Under the pieces are notes generated by a model. That model ran no database searches. It had not been told where the DNA came from and worked only from the letters and a program-made list of their open reading frames with translations. From NCBI GenBank assembly GCA_900660155.1, contig CABFPE010000155.1:926278-956316 (forward strand): DNA of 30,039 nucleotides. The letters are read 5' to 3'. The stretch's first letter is position 1, and each line of letters opens with the position of its first letter. Origin of the DNA: Hofstenia miamia (lineage: Eukaryota; Xenacoelomorpha; Acoela; Hofsteniidae). Both the position numbers and the translations under genes were made by a program. This document shows, in pieces, positions 1-9,253 of the stretch.

Positions 1-36
1 ATTATTATTATTATTATTATTAATATTATTATTAAA
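1..36. repeat. (ATT)n microsatellite at window edge
   Basis: The window opens in an imperfect ATT trinucleotide run. LINEs elsewhere in this window end in TAT/TTA-type repeats, so this may be the tail of another LINE lying outside the window. That link is inference. Confidence 0.85.
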
Positions 37-43
37 GCAATCT

Positions 44-212
44 GATATTTCACCAATTAGTATAACACACCCCTTCTAAAAAATATTTGAAAAACTACAA
101 TTTTACAACTTTATCAAGGACAATCAAATTTTATCAAGTAATCAATTTGGATTTCAAAATAAATTCAGCACATCTGATGCAATTTTATCAATTACAGAAA
201 AGATTAAAATAA
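44..212 (+). pseudogene. LINE reverse transcriptase fragment (non-LTR)
   Basis: In frame from about position 44 the translation shows P-I-S-I-T, then a TAA at 77-79, then K-I-F-E-K and, further on, N-Q-F-G-F-Q followed by K-F-S-T-S-D-A. These are the first blocks of a non-LTR (CR1/jockey-type) reverse transcriptase, where the family consensus reads roughly N-Y-R-P-I-S, K-I-F-E-K and Q-F-G-F-R..S-T..D-A. The same blocks occur in the + strand LINE at 22919-23110, so the two are related but not copies of one another. The frame is lost after about 212, before the catalytic motifs. It is a dead fragment of a few dozen codons; no promoter, tail or target duplication is visible. Confidence 0.75.
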
Positions 213-2052
213 ACTCTGTATCAGGTTGCCTGAGTGGGGCTACTCTTCCTTAACACAATCTCCTGTTTACTCTTAAATTTTATTAGGATAAGGTATTATA
301 GCAGGAGGAATAGTTATTAATTTGTAGCAACAGTAAATCCATGCTTCAACTCAAAACCCTCAATAGATAGGTTATTAGGATTGCTCACTTATTTCATACC
401 AATGCCACAATATGCACTTGTAGTGTCATGTATTTATCAATTCCTAGAATAGTTTGCTTTCAAATTATGAACAATGATCTTTAATAATATGTAACAGTAG
501 TCCAATGTGTTCATTGTACACTTTGCCAGTTCTTCTGCAGTGATTCTCCTCAGTGGTTTCATCTTACTACATTTAGTAAAATATTTGACAATTAATAACA
601 GATATTGATATCCCTTGTCATCTCAGAGTCATTTTTCTATATCAGTTTTCATTACTTTATTTGGTGCACTTGAATAATTATTTTTAGTATTCTCATTGTT
701 TATGAAAGTATTGCATGTTATTATAGAGTCACTCAGGGACCTTCACATGCTTATTTTTATGATTGTTTTGATGTTACTATTTCCTTACTATTTCATCCTC
801 TAGATGATGTAGCAGTGACGTAATTGTCTATTGTAGTTTTGTTGGGCAATTTAATTATTGTCCCCTTGATTAATTAGCACATGTCCTTTCTCAATTAAAT
901 TTGCAAAGTGTAAACAAAGTGCAAGTAATAATTCAATGATTGTATAAATAATAATCATAGTGTAAACAAAGAGATTTGATTTTAGTTCACTAAAACTGTG
1001 TTCTATTTTTCTCAGAATTTTATTAAGTATATTTTTCATAATGATTAAGTTACCAGTGACAATTTGGGAGCACCCTCTTCTGATCTAGGGATGACAAATT
1101 GTTCTTATGACAGTTGTAGCCCAAATTGTGGACTGCATAAGGTTACAGCTATGGATACACATAATATAATAAACTGGCTTTCAAATGCAACACATACATG
1201 CACATAATTAGTACACTGTTGTTAAATTATGCCTGTTGGCTAGCACAAATGCATGGCAATTACATGTTACTTATATATTGGATGAGATCTAAGAAAACAA
1301 ATCAGATTGTATATTGAGCTAGATAATGAATTGTGAGACACATAGGGCAGCACCACACAAACAAGTTTGCACAATCCTCCCATGATGGACATCACTTTGG
1401 CATGATGCCTGTGTAAATTGGTTATCTTTGATGTTTGTTTCATCCATGGAATCTAAACAGTTACTAATTAAAAAGATAAAGTACCAATGCTTTCTTGCTT
1501 GCCTGGAATTAGTTAGAATCACTGTTACTCTAGTTCATGTTCACCTAAGCACTTTCTGCATTGTCATTTAGATGTTAAAAGGGTACTGTTCACACTATAG
1601 CTAACCCAGTGATTCTGCAATATCAATGCAACACATCTTACATTTGTTAACTACATCTGCAGCTGTGAGGCATATTGATTTTTACATGTAACTGGAATTA
1701 AATGTCTGTTCCTTTTTCATGAGTTCTCCTGATACAATTCCTTTAAAGTATTTGGGAATAACAATTCATTTAGTTTTGCCATTGATAGATATGCCATTAT
1801 TAATAATCTATTAATTATACATTTTACAGTCGTTTTTTTTACCAACTTATGTAATTTGTACCCAGGTTGCTGTAATTTTATTTAATTTTAGTTATTAAGA
1901 TATAAATAATTTGGTTTTCAATGAATTATTCTCAGTTATTTCTTCTTTTATAGTCAAGTATAGGATACCATAAGAGGATGCTCTGAATCAGCATTTGGTA
2001 GTTACTTTTGGCAAAATTATTAGGTATAGGAATATATATATATATAGTTACA
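213..2052. other. Intergenic, nothing recognised
   Basis: AT-rich sequence with only short chance open frames on either strand (851-1039 and 1319-1522, both minus). I see no protein motif, RNA gene or terminal repeat. A short (TA)n run ends just before the LTR at 2053. Confidence 0.6.
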
Positions 2053-2189
2053 AGTTATAATATTCTATGTTGTTATGTTATAGTGTTATGTTGTGTTCTT
2101 ATATTTGTAACATTTAATATGTATTTCAGGTTGTTGAATAAAAGCTTGTAATACCAAGCCTGTTTTCCTCTTCTGAGCAGACTTCAACA
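2053..2189 (+). repeat. 5' LTR of gypsy element
   Basis: This is a direct repeat of 5996-6131. It begins AG where the 3' copy begins TG, so the canonical terminal dinucleotide is mutated; it ends CA. It holds the polyadenylation signal AATAAA at 2137-2142. At about 137 bp it is short for an LTR, which is common in small Ty3/gypsy lineages. Confidence 0.95.
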
Positions 2190-2477
2190 ATTTTATTCAA
2201 CACCAATGAAGTTTCAACCTCCTGATCTCCCATCCAACCCAACACAGGATCAGTGGTTATCGTCAATAGGTTAAGCACTTTTCTTCTGGAAGTTCTGCTT
2301 CGGCTGGAAGCCATAGGAATTGGTCATCTTGGTTGTTACCTAAAGTAGTTTCGTTACTTGGATGAATTACCAATGTTACATCTATTAATGTTATAAGTTC
2401 TAATCTAACCTGTTTCTTGGAATCATGGCTGTATTGAACACTAACTAAACCTTCTGCAGAGTCAATCAAGTTTCTAG

Positions 2478-2984
2478 CTAAGTCTTACCAGCCACCGATT
2501 CTACAGTATAGCTGATTTTCTAAAACATTTGTGTGTTCTCATAGAATGGTGTGAGTGTGTCAATTTAGATACACAGCAACACAAAGACATGTTGCTAAGG
2601 GACAGTCTTGTTTTTGGAATCTGGTCAGATGTAATTCATGCTCAATTACTAGAGCTAGCTGATGCTGATGCATCTCTTGAGCACTGTATTAATATGGCAA
2701 ACATGATTGAGGTTTCAACATGATTTTCGAAATCTTTTGGTGCCAGTATAGAGGAGACTGCTTTTCAGAGTTCTTTGGGTAGTGCTGCTGCTGTGTCAGG
2801 CTGACTGAAAAGTGGCAAGTCAAAGAAAACCTTACAGAAGAATAATCAAGATTTTACCTCACATTTTGCTAAATGCAACTTTTGTGGGTTGAAGGATCAT
2901 CAGAGATCAAAATGTCCTGCAAAGAACAGCAATTGTCTTAAGTGTGGTAAGACTGGTCACTGGGCTCAGTGTGCAGATTGGTGA
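2478..2984 (+). pseudogene. gag remnant with two CCHC zinc knuckles
   Basis: One frame from 2478 to the TGA at 2982 reads as the C-terminal half of a retrotransposon gag. It contains a segment like the gag family signature (R-D-S-L-V-F-G-I at about 2601-2624) and, at the end, two nucleocapsid knuckles of the form C-x2-C-x4-H-x4-C, the first starting at 2874 and the second at 2934. These bind the element's RNA during particle assembly in functional relatives. In-frame TGA codons at 2721 and 2802 interrupt it; the TGA at 2982 may be another break or the gag end. The N-terminal half (2190-2477) cannot be read in any continuous frame. An ATG at 2206 opens a short gag-like start, but only about 20 codons survive. 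Confidence 0.8.
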
Positions 2985-3010
2985 CTGCAGCAGGGTTTCA
3001 GGAACAAGAC

Positions 3011-3470
3011 TCATCTAATGAAGAGGAGAGTTGAGTTGCATCAGTTCTGTGTGCTGTGGGATCAAATCAAGGAATCTATCAGGACATAGGTATAGGAGAA
3101 GCTGAGCAAATAATTAGTGTTCTAATTGATCCAGGATCCACACATTCATTCTTGAAAGCATCTACTTGCTGGTCCACAGGATTGCAATTTGTTCAGTCCA
3201 ATTCTTCTACTTGTCTTACATCAGGTCAAAAGTTTCTGGTGGTAGTCTCCTGCTAAAATTTGTTGTGTATAGGTGAACATTATTACACTGTAATGTTTTC
3301 TGTAGTAGAATCTCTTATGTGATGCAATTATTGGATTGGATGTTCTTAGCCAGCATTCTTCTGTTAATCTAGCATTGGGAGGAAGACGTGATAACTTATC
3401 AATCTCTTGCTTTGCATTGGTTGCAGCCACTGAGGCAAAGAAGCCTCCAAAAAATCATTTCCAGCCATGA
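3011..3470 (+). pseudogene. retropepsin-like aspartic protease region, frameshifted
   Basis: An acidic linker leads to the motif L-I-D-P-G-S-T-H-S-F at about 3121-3150. This is the protease active-site loop; D-P-G in place of D-T-G is a known variant in Ty3/gypsy elements. A TGA at 3032-3034 lies upstream in the same frame. The frame ends at TAA 3254-3256. Homology resumes in another frame around 3318, where D-A-I-I-G-L-D-V-L matches the conserved late-protease block, and closes at a TGA (3468-3470) overlapping the ATG of the next open frame. The protease is therefore split by at least one frameshift. In working relatives it cleaves the gag-pol precursor. Confidence 0.75.
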
Positions 3471-4678
3471 GCATGACTACTCCTCAGATTTTTACTGCTG
3501 GGGTTTACACAGCAGCTCCTGTTGCAACACCTTCAAAAAGGGCTAGACCAGAAATTGCTGAATTTATGAGAAGGGAAGTAGCAAAATTGTTATCTGAAGG
3601 CATTATTGAACCTTCAACATCTCCTTGGAGGGCGCAGGCCTTTGTCGTTAGTGGTCAAAAGAAGCGAATGGTCATTGACTACTCTGAAACTGTCAATCAA
3701 TTTACTGATCTAGATGCATATCCCTTTCCAGAGAAGGAATACTTGCTTGACAAGGCCACTGAGTATCAGGTGTTTTCACAACTGGATCTTAAGTTGGCTT
3801 ACCATCAAGTGCCTTTAGATTCCAAAGATAAGCAGTTCACAGCATTTGAGGTTGGGGGAAGGCTTTACCAGTTCACTTGCCTTCTGTTTGGCACTACTAA
3901 CACTGTTCCTGCATTTCAGAGAATTATGGATGACTTTGTAAGCAAGCATAATCTTCAGGGTGCTCTTCCATTCTTAGATGATGTCATCTTAGGCGGGGCA
4001 ACACCAGCAGAGCATGATGAGAATCTCAAAACCTTCTTATCCGCAGCACGTTCCGTGGGTATAACGTTGAATATGGAAAAATGTTCATTTAGTCGTTCTT
4101 CAGTCTCTATGTTAGGTCACATCATCTCAAATGGCGTTAAAAAGCCTGATCCTAAGCGTCTGCAATGTTTGTGGGAATATCCTGTTCCAGACAACAGTAA
4201 GAAGCTCAAAAGGCTTCTTGGTTTCTTTGCCTATAATGCAAAATGGATTCATCAGTATTCTGACAAAATCCAACCACTCTTGAATGCTCAAGCACAAAGA
4301 GCATTTCCGTTACCGTCTTCCGTTGTGAGGGCTATTTCTGACATTAAACGTGAGATTGCTAATGCTATGCTTGCTATTCCAATTAAAAATGCTGGATATT
4401 TGCTCTTAGAGACAGATGCATCAGGCTCTGCCATTGGTTCGTCTTTAACTCAGAATGGGAGGCCCATCGCTTATTTTTCAAGGACACTCTCGGCTTCAGA
4501 AAGAAACCAATCGTCCGTTGAGAAAGAGGCGCTAGCAATTGTGGAGTCATTTCGGAAGTTTAGAGACATCCTTCTCGCTTATCCTGTAAACTTTAAGACT
4601 GATCAGAAAAGCATCGCCTTTCTTTTCTCTGATCAGAAATCAAAAATTAAGAATGAAAGCTTATTCAGTGAAGGCTAG
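3467..4678 (+). pseudogene. reverse transcriptase and RNase H of gypsy element
   Basis: A 403-codon open frame covers RT and most of RNase H. Visible RT blocks include the fingers motif around G-I-I-E-P-S at residues 44-49, L-D-L at 106-108 with the first catalytic Asp, and F-L-D-D at 169-172, the Ty3/gypsy form of the catalytic Y-x-D-D. RNase H begins at E-T-D-A-S-G, with the catalytic Asp at residue 317, and continues past the H-x-x-x-x-K-type region to K-S-I-A-F-L-F. At about 4656 the frame slips by one base; homology then continues in the frame used by the integrase, past a TGA at 4669-4671. The domain itself looks intact, so this part would be the last to have decayed. The upstream start is not a true translation start, since RT is normally part of a polyprotein. 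Confidence 0.9.
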
Positions 4679-5646
4679 AGTTGTCTGAGTTTAGGTACTC
4701 AATATCATATAAGCCTGGTGTGGAGAATATCGGAGCAGATGCTCTTTCAAGGTGTGCTTTGGTTGCGCCTGAATGTAGCTCTCTGTACCAGATCCACGAC
4801 GAACTTGCTCATCCGGGGATAACTCGCATGTGGCATTATGTTAGGAAAAGCAATTTACCCTTTTCGTTAGAGAACATCAAATCAGTAATAGCAGGATGTT
4901 GAGTTTGTTGCCTTTTGAAGCCATCTTTTACTCGCTTGCATGACACCAGTCATGTAATAAAATCATCAAAGCCGTTTGAGAGGATATCGGTTGATTTAGT
5001 TGGGCCTAAGTGTCCAAGTTCAGCAACTGGAAGTACCTATTTGTTGACAATTGTCAACGAATTCAGCCGCTTTCCCTTTGGATTTGCTTTGAAGGATATC
5101 AGTTCATCTACTATTATTAGTCGTTTAAAACAACTTTTTGATGTTTTTGGAGACCCGTGTTTCATACATTCTGATAGAGGAACTCAGTTCCAGTCTGCGG
5201 AGTTTGTCAAATTTTGCTTTGAGAGGGGGATTTCACAGTCACGAACGTCGCCATATCATCCGCAAGGTAATGGGCAATGTGAGAGGACAAACAGGGTCGT
5301 GTGGAAGGCTGTTCGATGTATGTTAGAATCAAGGAACTTAGAGGATAACAAGTGGGAGAGTCTCTTAGGACATGCACTTTCAGCTATTCACAGCCTTCTT
5401 TGTACGGCAACAAACGAAACTCCTCATGATAGGTTTTTTCACTTCTCACATAGGAGGCCAATGAATTTTAATCTTCCAGGCTGGCTCCATCCTGGTAACT
5501 CAGCTTATTTGTGGAATTTTGTGCGCAATAAATCAGATCCCTTAGTGACAAAGGTTGATATCAAAAATGTTGTTAATGATAGAGTCACAGAAGTTGAGTT
5601 TAAGAATGGATGCAAGAGTACCACCTACAGAAAATGCAGTAGGTAA
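4657..5646 (+). pseudogene. RNase H end and D,D35E integrase of gypsy element
   Basis: After the frame slip this frame holds the RNase H end (K-P-G-V-E-N-I-G-A-D-A-L-S-R at about 4711-4752), then the H-H-C-C zinc-binding domain, whose C-x-x-C is interrupted by a TGA at 4900-4902. The catalytic core follows: counting from 4915, Asp 27 in S-V-D-L-V-G-P, Asp 87 in H-S-D-R-G-T-Q-F and Glu 123 in Q-C-E-R-T-N-R. The 35-residue spacing between the last two is the canonical D,D35E. In functional elements integrase joins the cDNA ends to the host chromosome. All three catalytic residues survive; the stop in the zinc domain and the frameshift at the C-terminus make this copy defective. Confidence 0.9.
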
Positions 5647-5983
5647 TAAAGAAGAACCCAGTACCCAACACGGTTGCATCACTGAAGACACTGCTACTCA
5701 TGATCTCAGCCAAGAGGGGTCTGAATTAGTTGCTGAGGCCCCTTTGTGTCATGCTGTCCATGAAGATGAGGCCACTTCATCCGGAAGAAATGTTCAAGAA
5801 GGCGAGTCATGAAGGGAATTGTTGCAGAATTTCTCGGCGGCTCCAACAGATTTGACACAGAACCCACGAGCAAACCTTACGACACCGCCAGTGTTGAGCC
5901 GGGAACCGACAGAACCAGTATTGAGGCGATCAGGTCGGCTTCGCTCAAAGACATTACATTTGAAGGACTACAAGACTTCTTAA
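5555..5983 (+). pseudogene. integrase C-terminal tail, out of frame
   Basis: The integrase frame ends at 5646, but the neighbouring frame stays open over the same region and onward. It passes a TGA at 5810-5812 and reaches a TAA at 5981-5983. Just before that stop it reads V-L-R-R-S-G-R-L-R-S, the basic tail typical of Ty3/gypsy polyprotein C-termini. A frameshift somewhere in 5555-5640 therefore moved the tail out of the integrase frame. The stop lies 12 bases before the 3' LTR, as in compact elements. Confidence 0.7.
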
Positions 5984-5995
5984 GTGAGGGAAGAA
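5984..5995 (+). promoter_or_regulatory. polypurine tract
   Basis: The tract gtgagggaagaa is purine-rich apart from one T and ends exactly at the TG of the 3' LTR. This is where plus-strand DNA synthesis is primed in LTR retrotransposons. Confidence 0.75.
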
Positions 5996-6131
5996 TGTTA
6001 TAATATTCTATGTTGTTATGTTATAGTGTTATGTTGTGTTCTTATATTTGTAACATTTATATGTATTTCATGTTGTTGAATAAAAGCTTGTAATACCAAG
6101 CCTGTTTTCCTCTTCTGAGCGGACTACAACA
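5996..6131 (+). repeat. 3' LTR of gypsy element
   Basis: Direct repeat of 2053-2189, with intact TG...CA ends and AATAAA at 6079-6084. Compared with the 5' copy I count five differences: the first base, a one-base indel near 6060, and three substitutions. Confidence 0.95.
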
Positions 6132-6249
6132 TATTGCATGCACTTTTAAAAAGGAATTTAATGTTAACATGCCTTGTTGTATATTTAATATTTGATTTTT
6201 CTTAGTTTGCTTAATGAAAATAGCTTCTTAGTAGAATATAGAAATTATC

Positions 6250-6632
6250 TTCTCTTGCAGTATGTAAATATATTTCTGATCTTAAGTGCCCATTTAGATA
6301 TCCTTTTATTCTGGTTATTAGATGTCTCTTAATTTCTCCGATGTATGATTTTTTACAATCATCACATTAGTATTTATATATTAAGGAAAAAAACTAAAGT
6401 TTTGGAACTGGGTCTTTTTAATGATGTTCGATGATTTAAATGATGTAAATGGTGGTATTATCTTTGTTTGCTTTAGTTTGGTGTTCATTATTATAACTTT
6501 ATTATTTACTTTAATGACTTGGCTAATGCAAAAGGGAAGTTTCAAATATATACTAGTCTTAGTTTAATCAGTGGCGTTTTCTATTTGATCTTTAGTTTGA
6601 TTATTATTTAAAAAACATGTCATTTGAGAGCA
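6250..6632 (-). mobile_element. Penelope-like element fragment with GIY-YIG endonuclease
   Basis: Read on the minus strand, this stretch starts in the region that links RT to the endonuclease (Y-L-K-L-P-F, then K-I-I-P-P-F-T-S-F). After a frame break it shows C-D-D-C (6355-6366), S-Y-I-G-E (6334-6348) and K-R-H-L-x-T-R-I-K. That Cys-rich lead into Y-I-G-E followed by a basic helix is the GIY-YIG endonuclease of canonical Penelope-like elements, which nicks DNA to prime reverse transcription. The piece is truncated at both ends and frame-broken. Its core (6451-6632) is clearly similar at the DNA level to 9915-10094, a second copy of the same family in the same orientation. Confidence 0.8.
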
Positions 6633-6748
6633 CAAAATATTCAAATATAATTTCCAAAATCGAAAGTATACAAATTTCTTGTCTTATTGTTGAGTCTTCA
6701 TTCTTCTGAAGAGTGTCTAATACCTAAAAAATAACGAAAACTTAAAAC

Positions 6749-6872
6749 TTAAAAATTATATTTAACCACAACTTCAGTTATCCAGTCGATAATCCCGAAA
6801 CCTAGCTGATTAATAGCAAGACGTGCCTGTTTCCATGCTTGGGATTCTTTGGGAAACGTGCACTTCGAGATT
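6749..6872 (-). CDS. possible terminal exon, unidentified
   Basis: On the minus strand a splice-acceptor-like TATCTTAG ends at 6873. It is followed by a 41-codon open frame closing in TAA at 6749-6751. The product has protein-like composition (Trp, Cys, Lys and Arg spread through it, for example A-W-K-Q-A-R-L-A-I-N-Q-L-G-F) and the stretch is GC-richer than its surroundings. I do not recognise the protein, see no upstream exon, and see no close AATAAA downstream. It could equally be a fragment of an unrecognised transposon or chance. Confidence 0.25.
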
Positions 6873-8134
6873 CTAAGATATCAATTCCTAATGTACAACG
6901 GCATAAATTTATTTGATGATCCGAAGTAGTGAGTAAGGTTAAAAAGCGAATATTTTTAATAATTTTTTACTATTCAAATATATTAATATCACATAAAAGC
7001 CTTGCATCTATGGCTTATAAAATTTCGAGTGATGATAAAGTTCAAAACGAATTAATCCATAACTTGCACTATAACTCTTGAAAATTGTAATCAATAAATT
7101 TCTAACAGCAAGCCCTCATTTTCCCTGTAATGTGAGTAATGCTATTTTTTGAAAATACAATATTAGAATTACACAAAAATTAACCAGTGTCACAAATATT
7201 GACATTTACCATTTGTAAAGCTTCCATTACATTCATGTAATCTAAATAAATACTAGCAAAGAATGGAATTTGAATAGCGTTTAGACACCAATATTTTTTC
7301 AACTTATTAGTACATGAGTATAGAAATTTTGGAAAATTTTTAATAGGCTCTGAATGACCGTAGAACACTATTTTAATAGGTATATACAATATATATGCCT
7401 ATATAAATTTATTCGTGGAATCAAGGCCTACTTTAATCATGCATTGCGATTTGAGGTAAAAGAGTTAATACCTTTGTAAGTAAATAATTTCTGCAAAAAT
7501 TTTGTCCAAGTATCCAATACAAAGAATGTCAAACATTTCCTTCAGTTTTGTAGGCCTACATCCATTTAATTTTCTTTGAAATAATATAGAGGGTTTCACA
7601 ATAAAAGGAGTGTATTACATTTCTAAAAACTAGAGAAGTTAGATCTATTTTTCTGTGTGTAGGTCTATTGTGTGATTTTTATGCTATCAAATTATGAATT
7701 TTGAAATCTACAAAAATGATTGTTCATTGTTAATGGCCTCACTTTATTTGAATGTAGCTGTTACAATTACCAAAAATGCAAAATAAGTGTTTAATATTTT
7801 TTTGTAATGAACGAAGGTTTAAAATATATTATTATCATTATTATTAAAAAAAATGTTTCAAAAAACAAAGAAATATGTTATAATAGCTAATTTTCTAATA
7901 TAGTTACTTAAAGCAAATTGTTCCATCAAGTGCATGGCCTGTGGTGGAAAGTATAGGGCTTCGTGCAATTTAAGAAATATCCAAATACATTTCACTACAA
8001 TTAATTTGATGAAATTCAGAACAAACCTAAAGAATATATTATTAATATGTCTTTTAATTTAATGTCTTTCTATAAAAAATCTAAATAAGAAGGAGAAATG
8101 TTAATGAATAATGTATACTACATTTTTACATTAA
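6873..8134. other. Intergenic, nothing recognised
   Basis: AT-rich sequence without a convincing gene. A 69-codon minus-strand frame at 7180-7389 has no recognisable motif or splice context. Short A-rich and ATT runs occur near 7830-7860. Confidence 0.5.
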
Positions 8135-8194
8135 CTGCAGGTGCTTCAAAATAGAGCTAAGAAGCCCGCAAGGCGATTTGGGAAATGTGGTTAA
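8135..8194 (+). pseudogene. possible LINE C-terminal scrap
   Basis: One frame reads L-Q-V-L-Q-N-R-A-K-K and then stops. The string L-Q-x-x-Q-N-R-A is typical of the region after the RT domain in CR1/jockey-type LINEs. Only about 19 codons are available, so this may be coincidence. Confidence 0.25.
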
Positions 8195-8237
8195 TTTTTT
8201 ATAACAACAGCTGCCTAAACATATAAGTGCTGACGAT

Positions 8238-8489
8238 ATGAAACGTACTCTGAATACGTTTCTTCTTCTCAACGTAATTCTACACACAAGTGACTGTGAT
8301 TTAGTTCATGGATTTTGTCACCCCGACAGGCATATCTTTCGAATTAAGGCAGTCAATGCTAAAGCCTCAACCAATGAAATAGCCACAGAGGAGGGCGTTC
8401 CCGATCTAGGAATCTGTGCGGCTCAGTGTCAAATAACAACGGATTGTGAATCTTTTAGTTACAACGAAGTCGATTACAAATGCCAATTG
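8238..8489 (+). CDS. host gene exon 1: signal peptide and PAN/apple-like module
   Basis: The ATG at 8238 opens an 84-codon exon ending at a strong donor (TTG|GTAAGT, 8490), phase 0. Residues 1-20 look like a secretion signal: Lys and Arg at positions 2-3, then a hydrophobic T-F-L-L-L-N-V-I-L stretch. The rest resembles a PAN/apple domain: an F-R-I-K strand, a long polar loop, then I-C-A-A-Q-C, T-D-C-E-S-F-S-Y-N and Y-K-C-Q-L, matching the family pattern C-x3-C, C..F.Y and C.L. Such modules bind proteins or carbohydrate outside the cell. The unspliced frame runs on to 8528 but loses homology after the donor. The only family assignment I make is PAN-like; the exact ligand is unknown. Exons 2 and 3 continue the gene in matching phase. 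Confidence 0.75.
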
Positions 8490-9175
8490 GTAAGTCTTTT
8501 AGAACTAACTTTACAATGCTTAGATTAACAAAGCTTTTTCAAGATTTCGAAATACCACTTTGATATTTTGACAAAAATATAGTTATATAATTTTATAATA
8601 AGTGCAGCAATGTATGTGTAAGGTCACACCTACAACTTTAATAGCCAAGAAGTTGTCAGCCAATTTAAATCGATTTAATTTTGAAGACTTTGTTGATAAC
8701 AAAGTTTTTTGTGTTAACTCTTATTAAATTCCAAAAAGTTGTGAACACAGTATTAGGTCATAATACTAATTAATTGTTTTGTGGATCATCAAGTTTTTTA
8801 CCTAGTTGAATTGTTAACTGTTAAACCAGAACTAAAACAGAAAGTTAAAACTACTTTCGACAAAAAATTGTAGTACTAGTAATAGCAGTGTATAAGAATA
8901 TATTAGAAATAATGCAAAGCATGAACCTGAAAAAATACAAATATACGATAAATTGTTTTTATAGAGACATTATTATAGTTGATGACAAATTGAACAATGA
9001 TAAAGAATTTTTTTCTTCGAAAAGTTAGTGAAAACGTAAGTGACAGCAAATCTTTTCTAAAAATTTTTGGACGTTCGCTAAACACTTTATATTTTAATAT
9101 TACAGGCACTTTTAAAATAAATTGAATTTTTACATGATTTGCTGTTTATTCAATAGTTAATATTTCTTAATTTAA

Positions 9176-9177
<2 letters not shown>
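8490..9177. other. Start of intron 1, nothing recognised
   Basis: AT-rich intronic sequence downstream of the exon 1 donor. A minus-strand 68-codon frame at 8903-9109 is low-complexity and has no motif. Confidence 0.5.

Positions 9178-9252
<75 letters not shown>
9178..9252. repeat. (AAT)25 microsatellite, probable LINE tail
   Basis: Seventy-five bases of uninterrupted AAT units. It lies exactly where the 3' end of the minus-strand LINE remnant should be, so on that strand it reads as a (ATT)n tail. Some LINE clades end in such short tandem repeats rather than poly(A). Confidence 0.95.

Positions 9253-9253
<1 letters not shown>

Larger units (their letters stand above)
2053..6131 (+). mobile_element. 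Ty3/gypsy LTR retrotransposon, decayed, 4.08 kb
   Basis: Two direct LTRs (2053-2189 and 5996-6131) enclose gag with two zinc knuckles, protease, reverse transcriptase, RNase H and a D,D35E integrase, in the Ty3/gypsy order (RT and RNase H before integrase). A purine-rich tract at 5984-5995 abuts the 3' LTR, as expected of a polypurine tract. No convincing tRNA primer site follows the 5' LTR, and no target duplication is found (TTACA on the left, TATTG on the right). By eye the LTRs differ at about five places including one indel, so the insertion is not very old, yet the coding region carries several stops and frameshifts. Confidence 0.95.

Noticed and set aside
2126..2469. Minus-strand open frames overlapping the 5' LTR and gag start
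   Set aside because: They run antisense to the LTR and gag, show no domain, and one overlaps the LTR repeat itself.
5138..5326. Second plus frame inside the integrase
   Set aside because: Shadow of the D,D35E frame with no homology of its own.
2478..5983. TGA recoding (TGA read as sense) as explanation for the all-TGA stops
   Set aside because: The LINE and PLE copies have TAA and TAG breaks as well, frameshifts also disrupt the element, and nuclear TGA reassignment is not known in animals; decay by transition is simpler.
7180..7389. 69-codon minus-strand frame
   Set aside because: Plausible composition but no motif, splice context or neighbour; such lengths are expected by chance in this much sequence.
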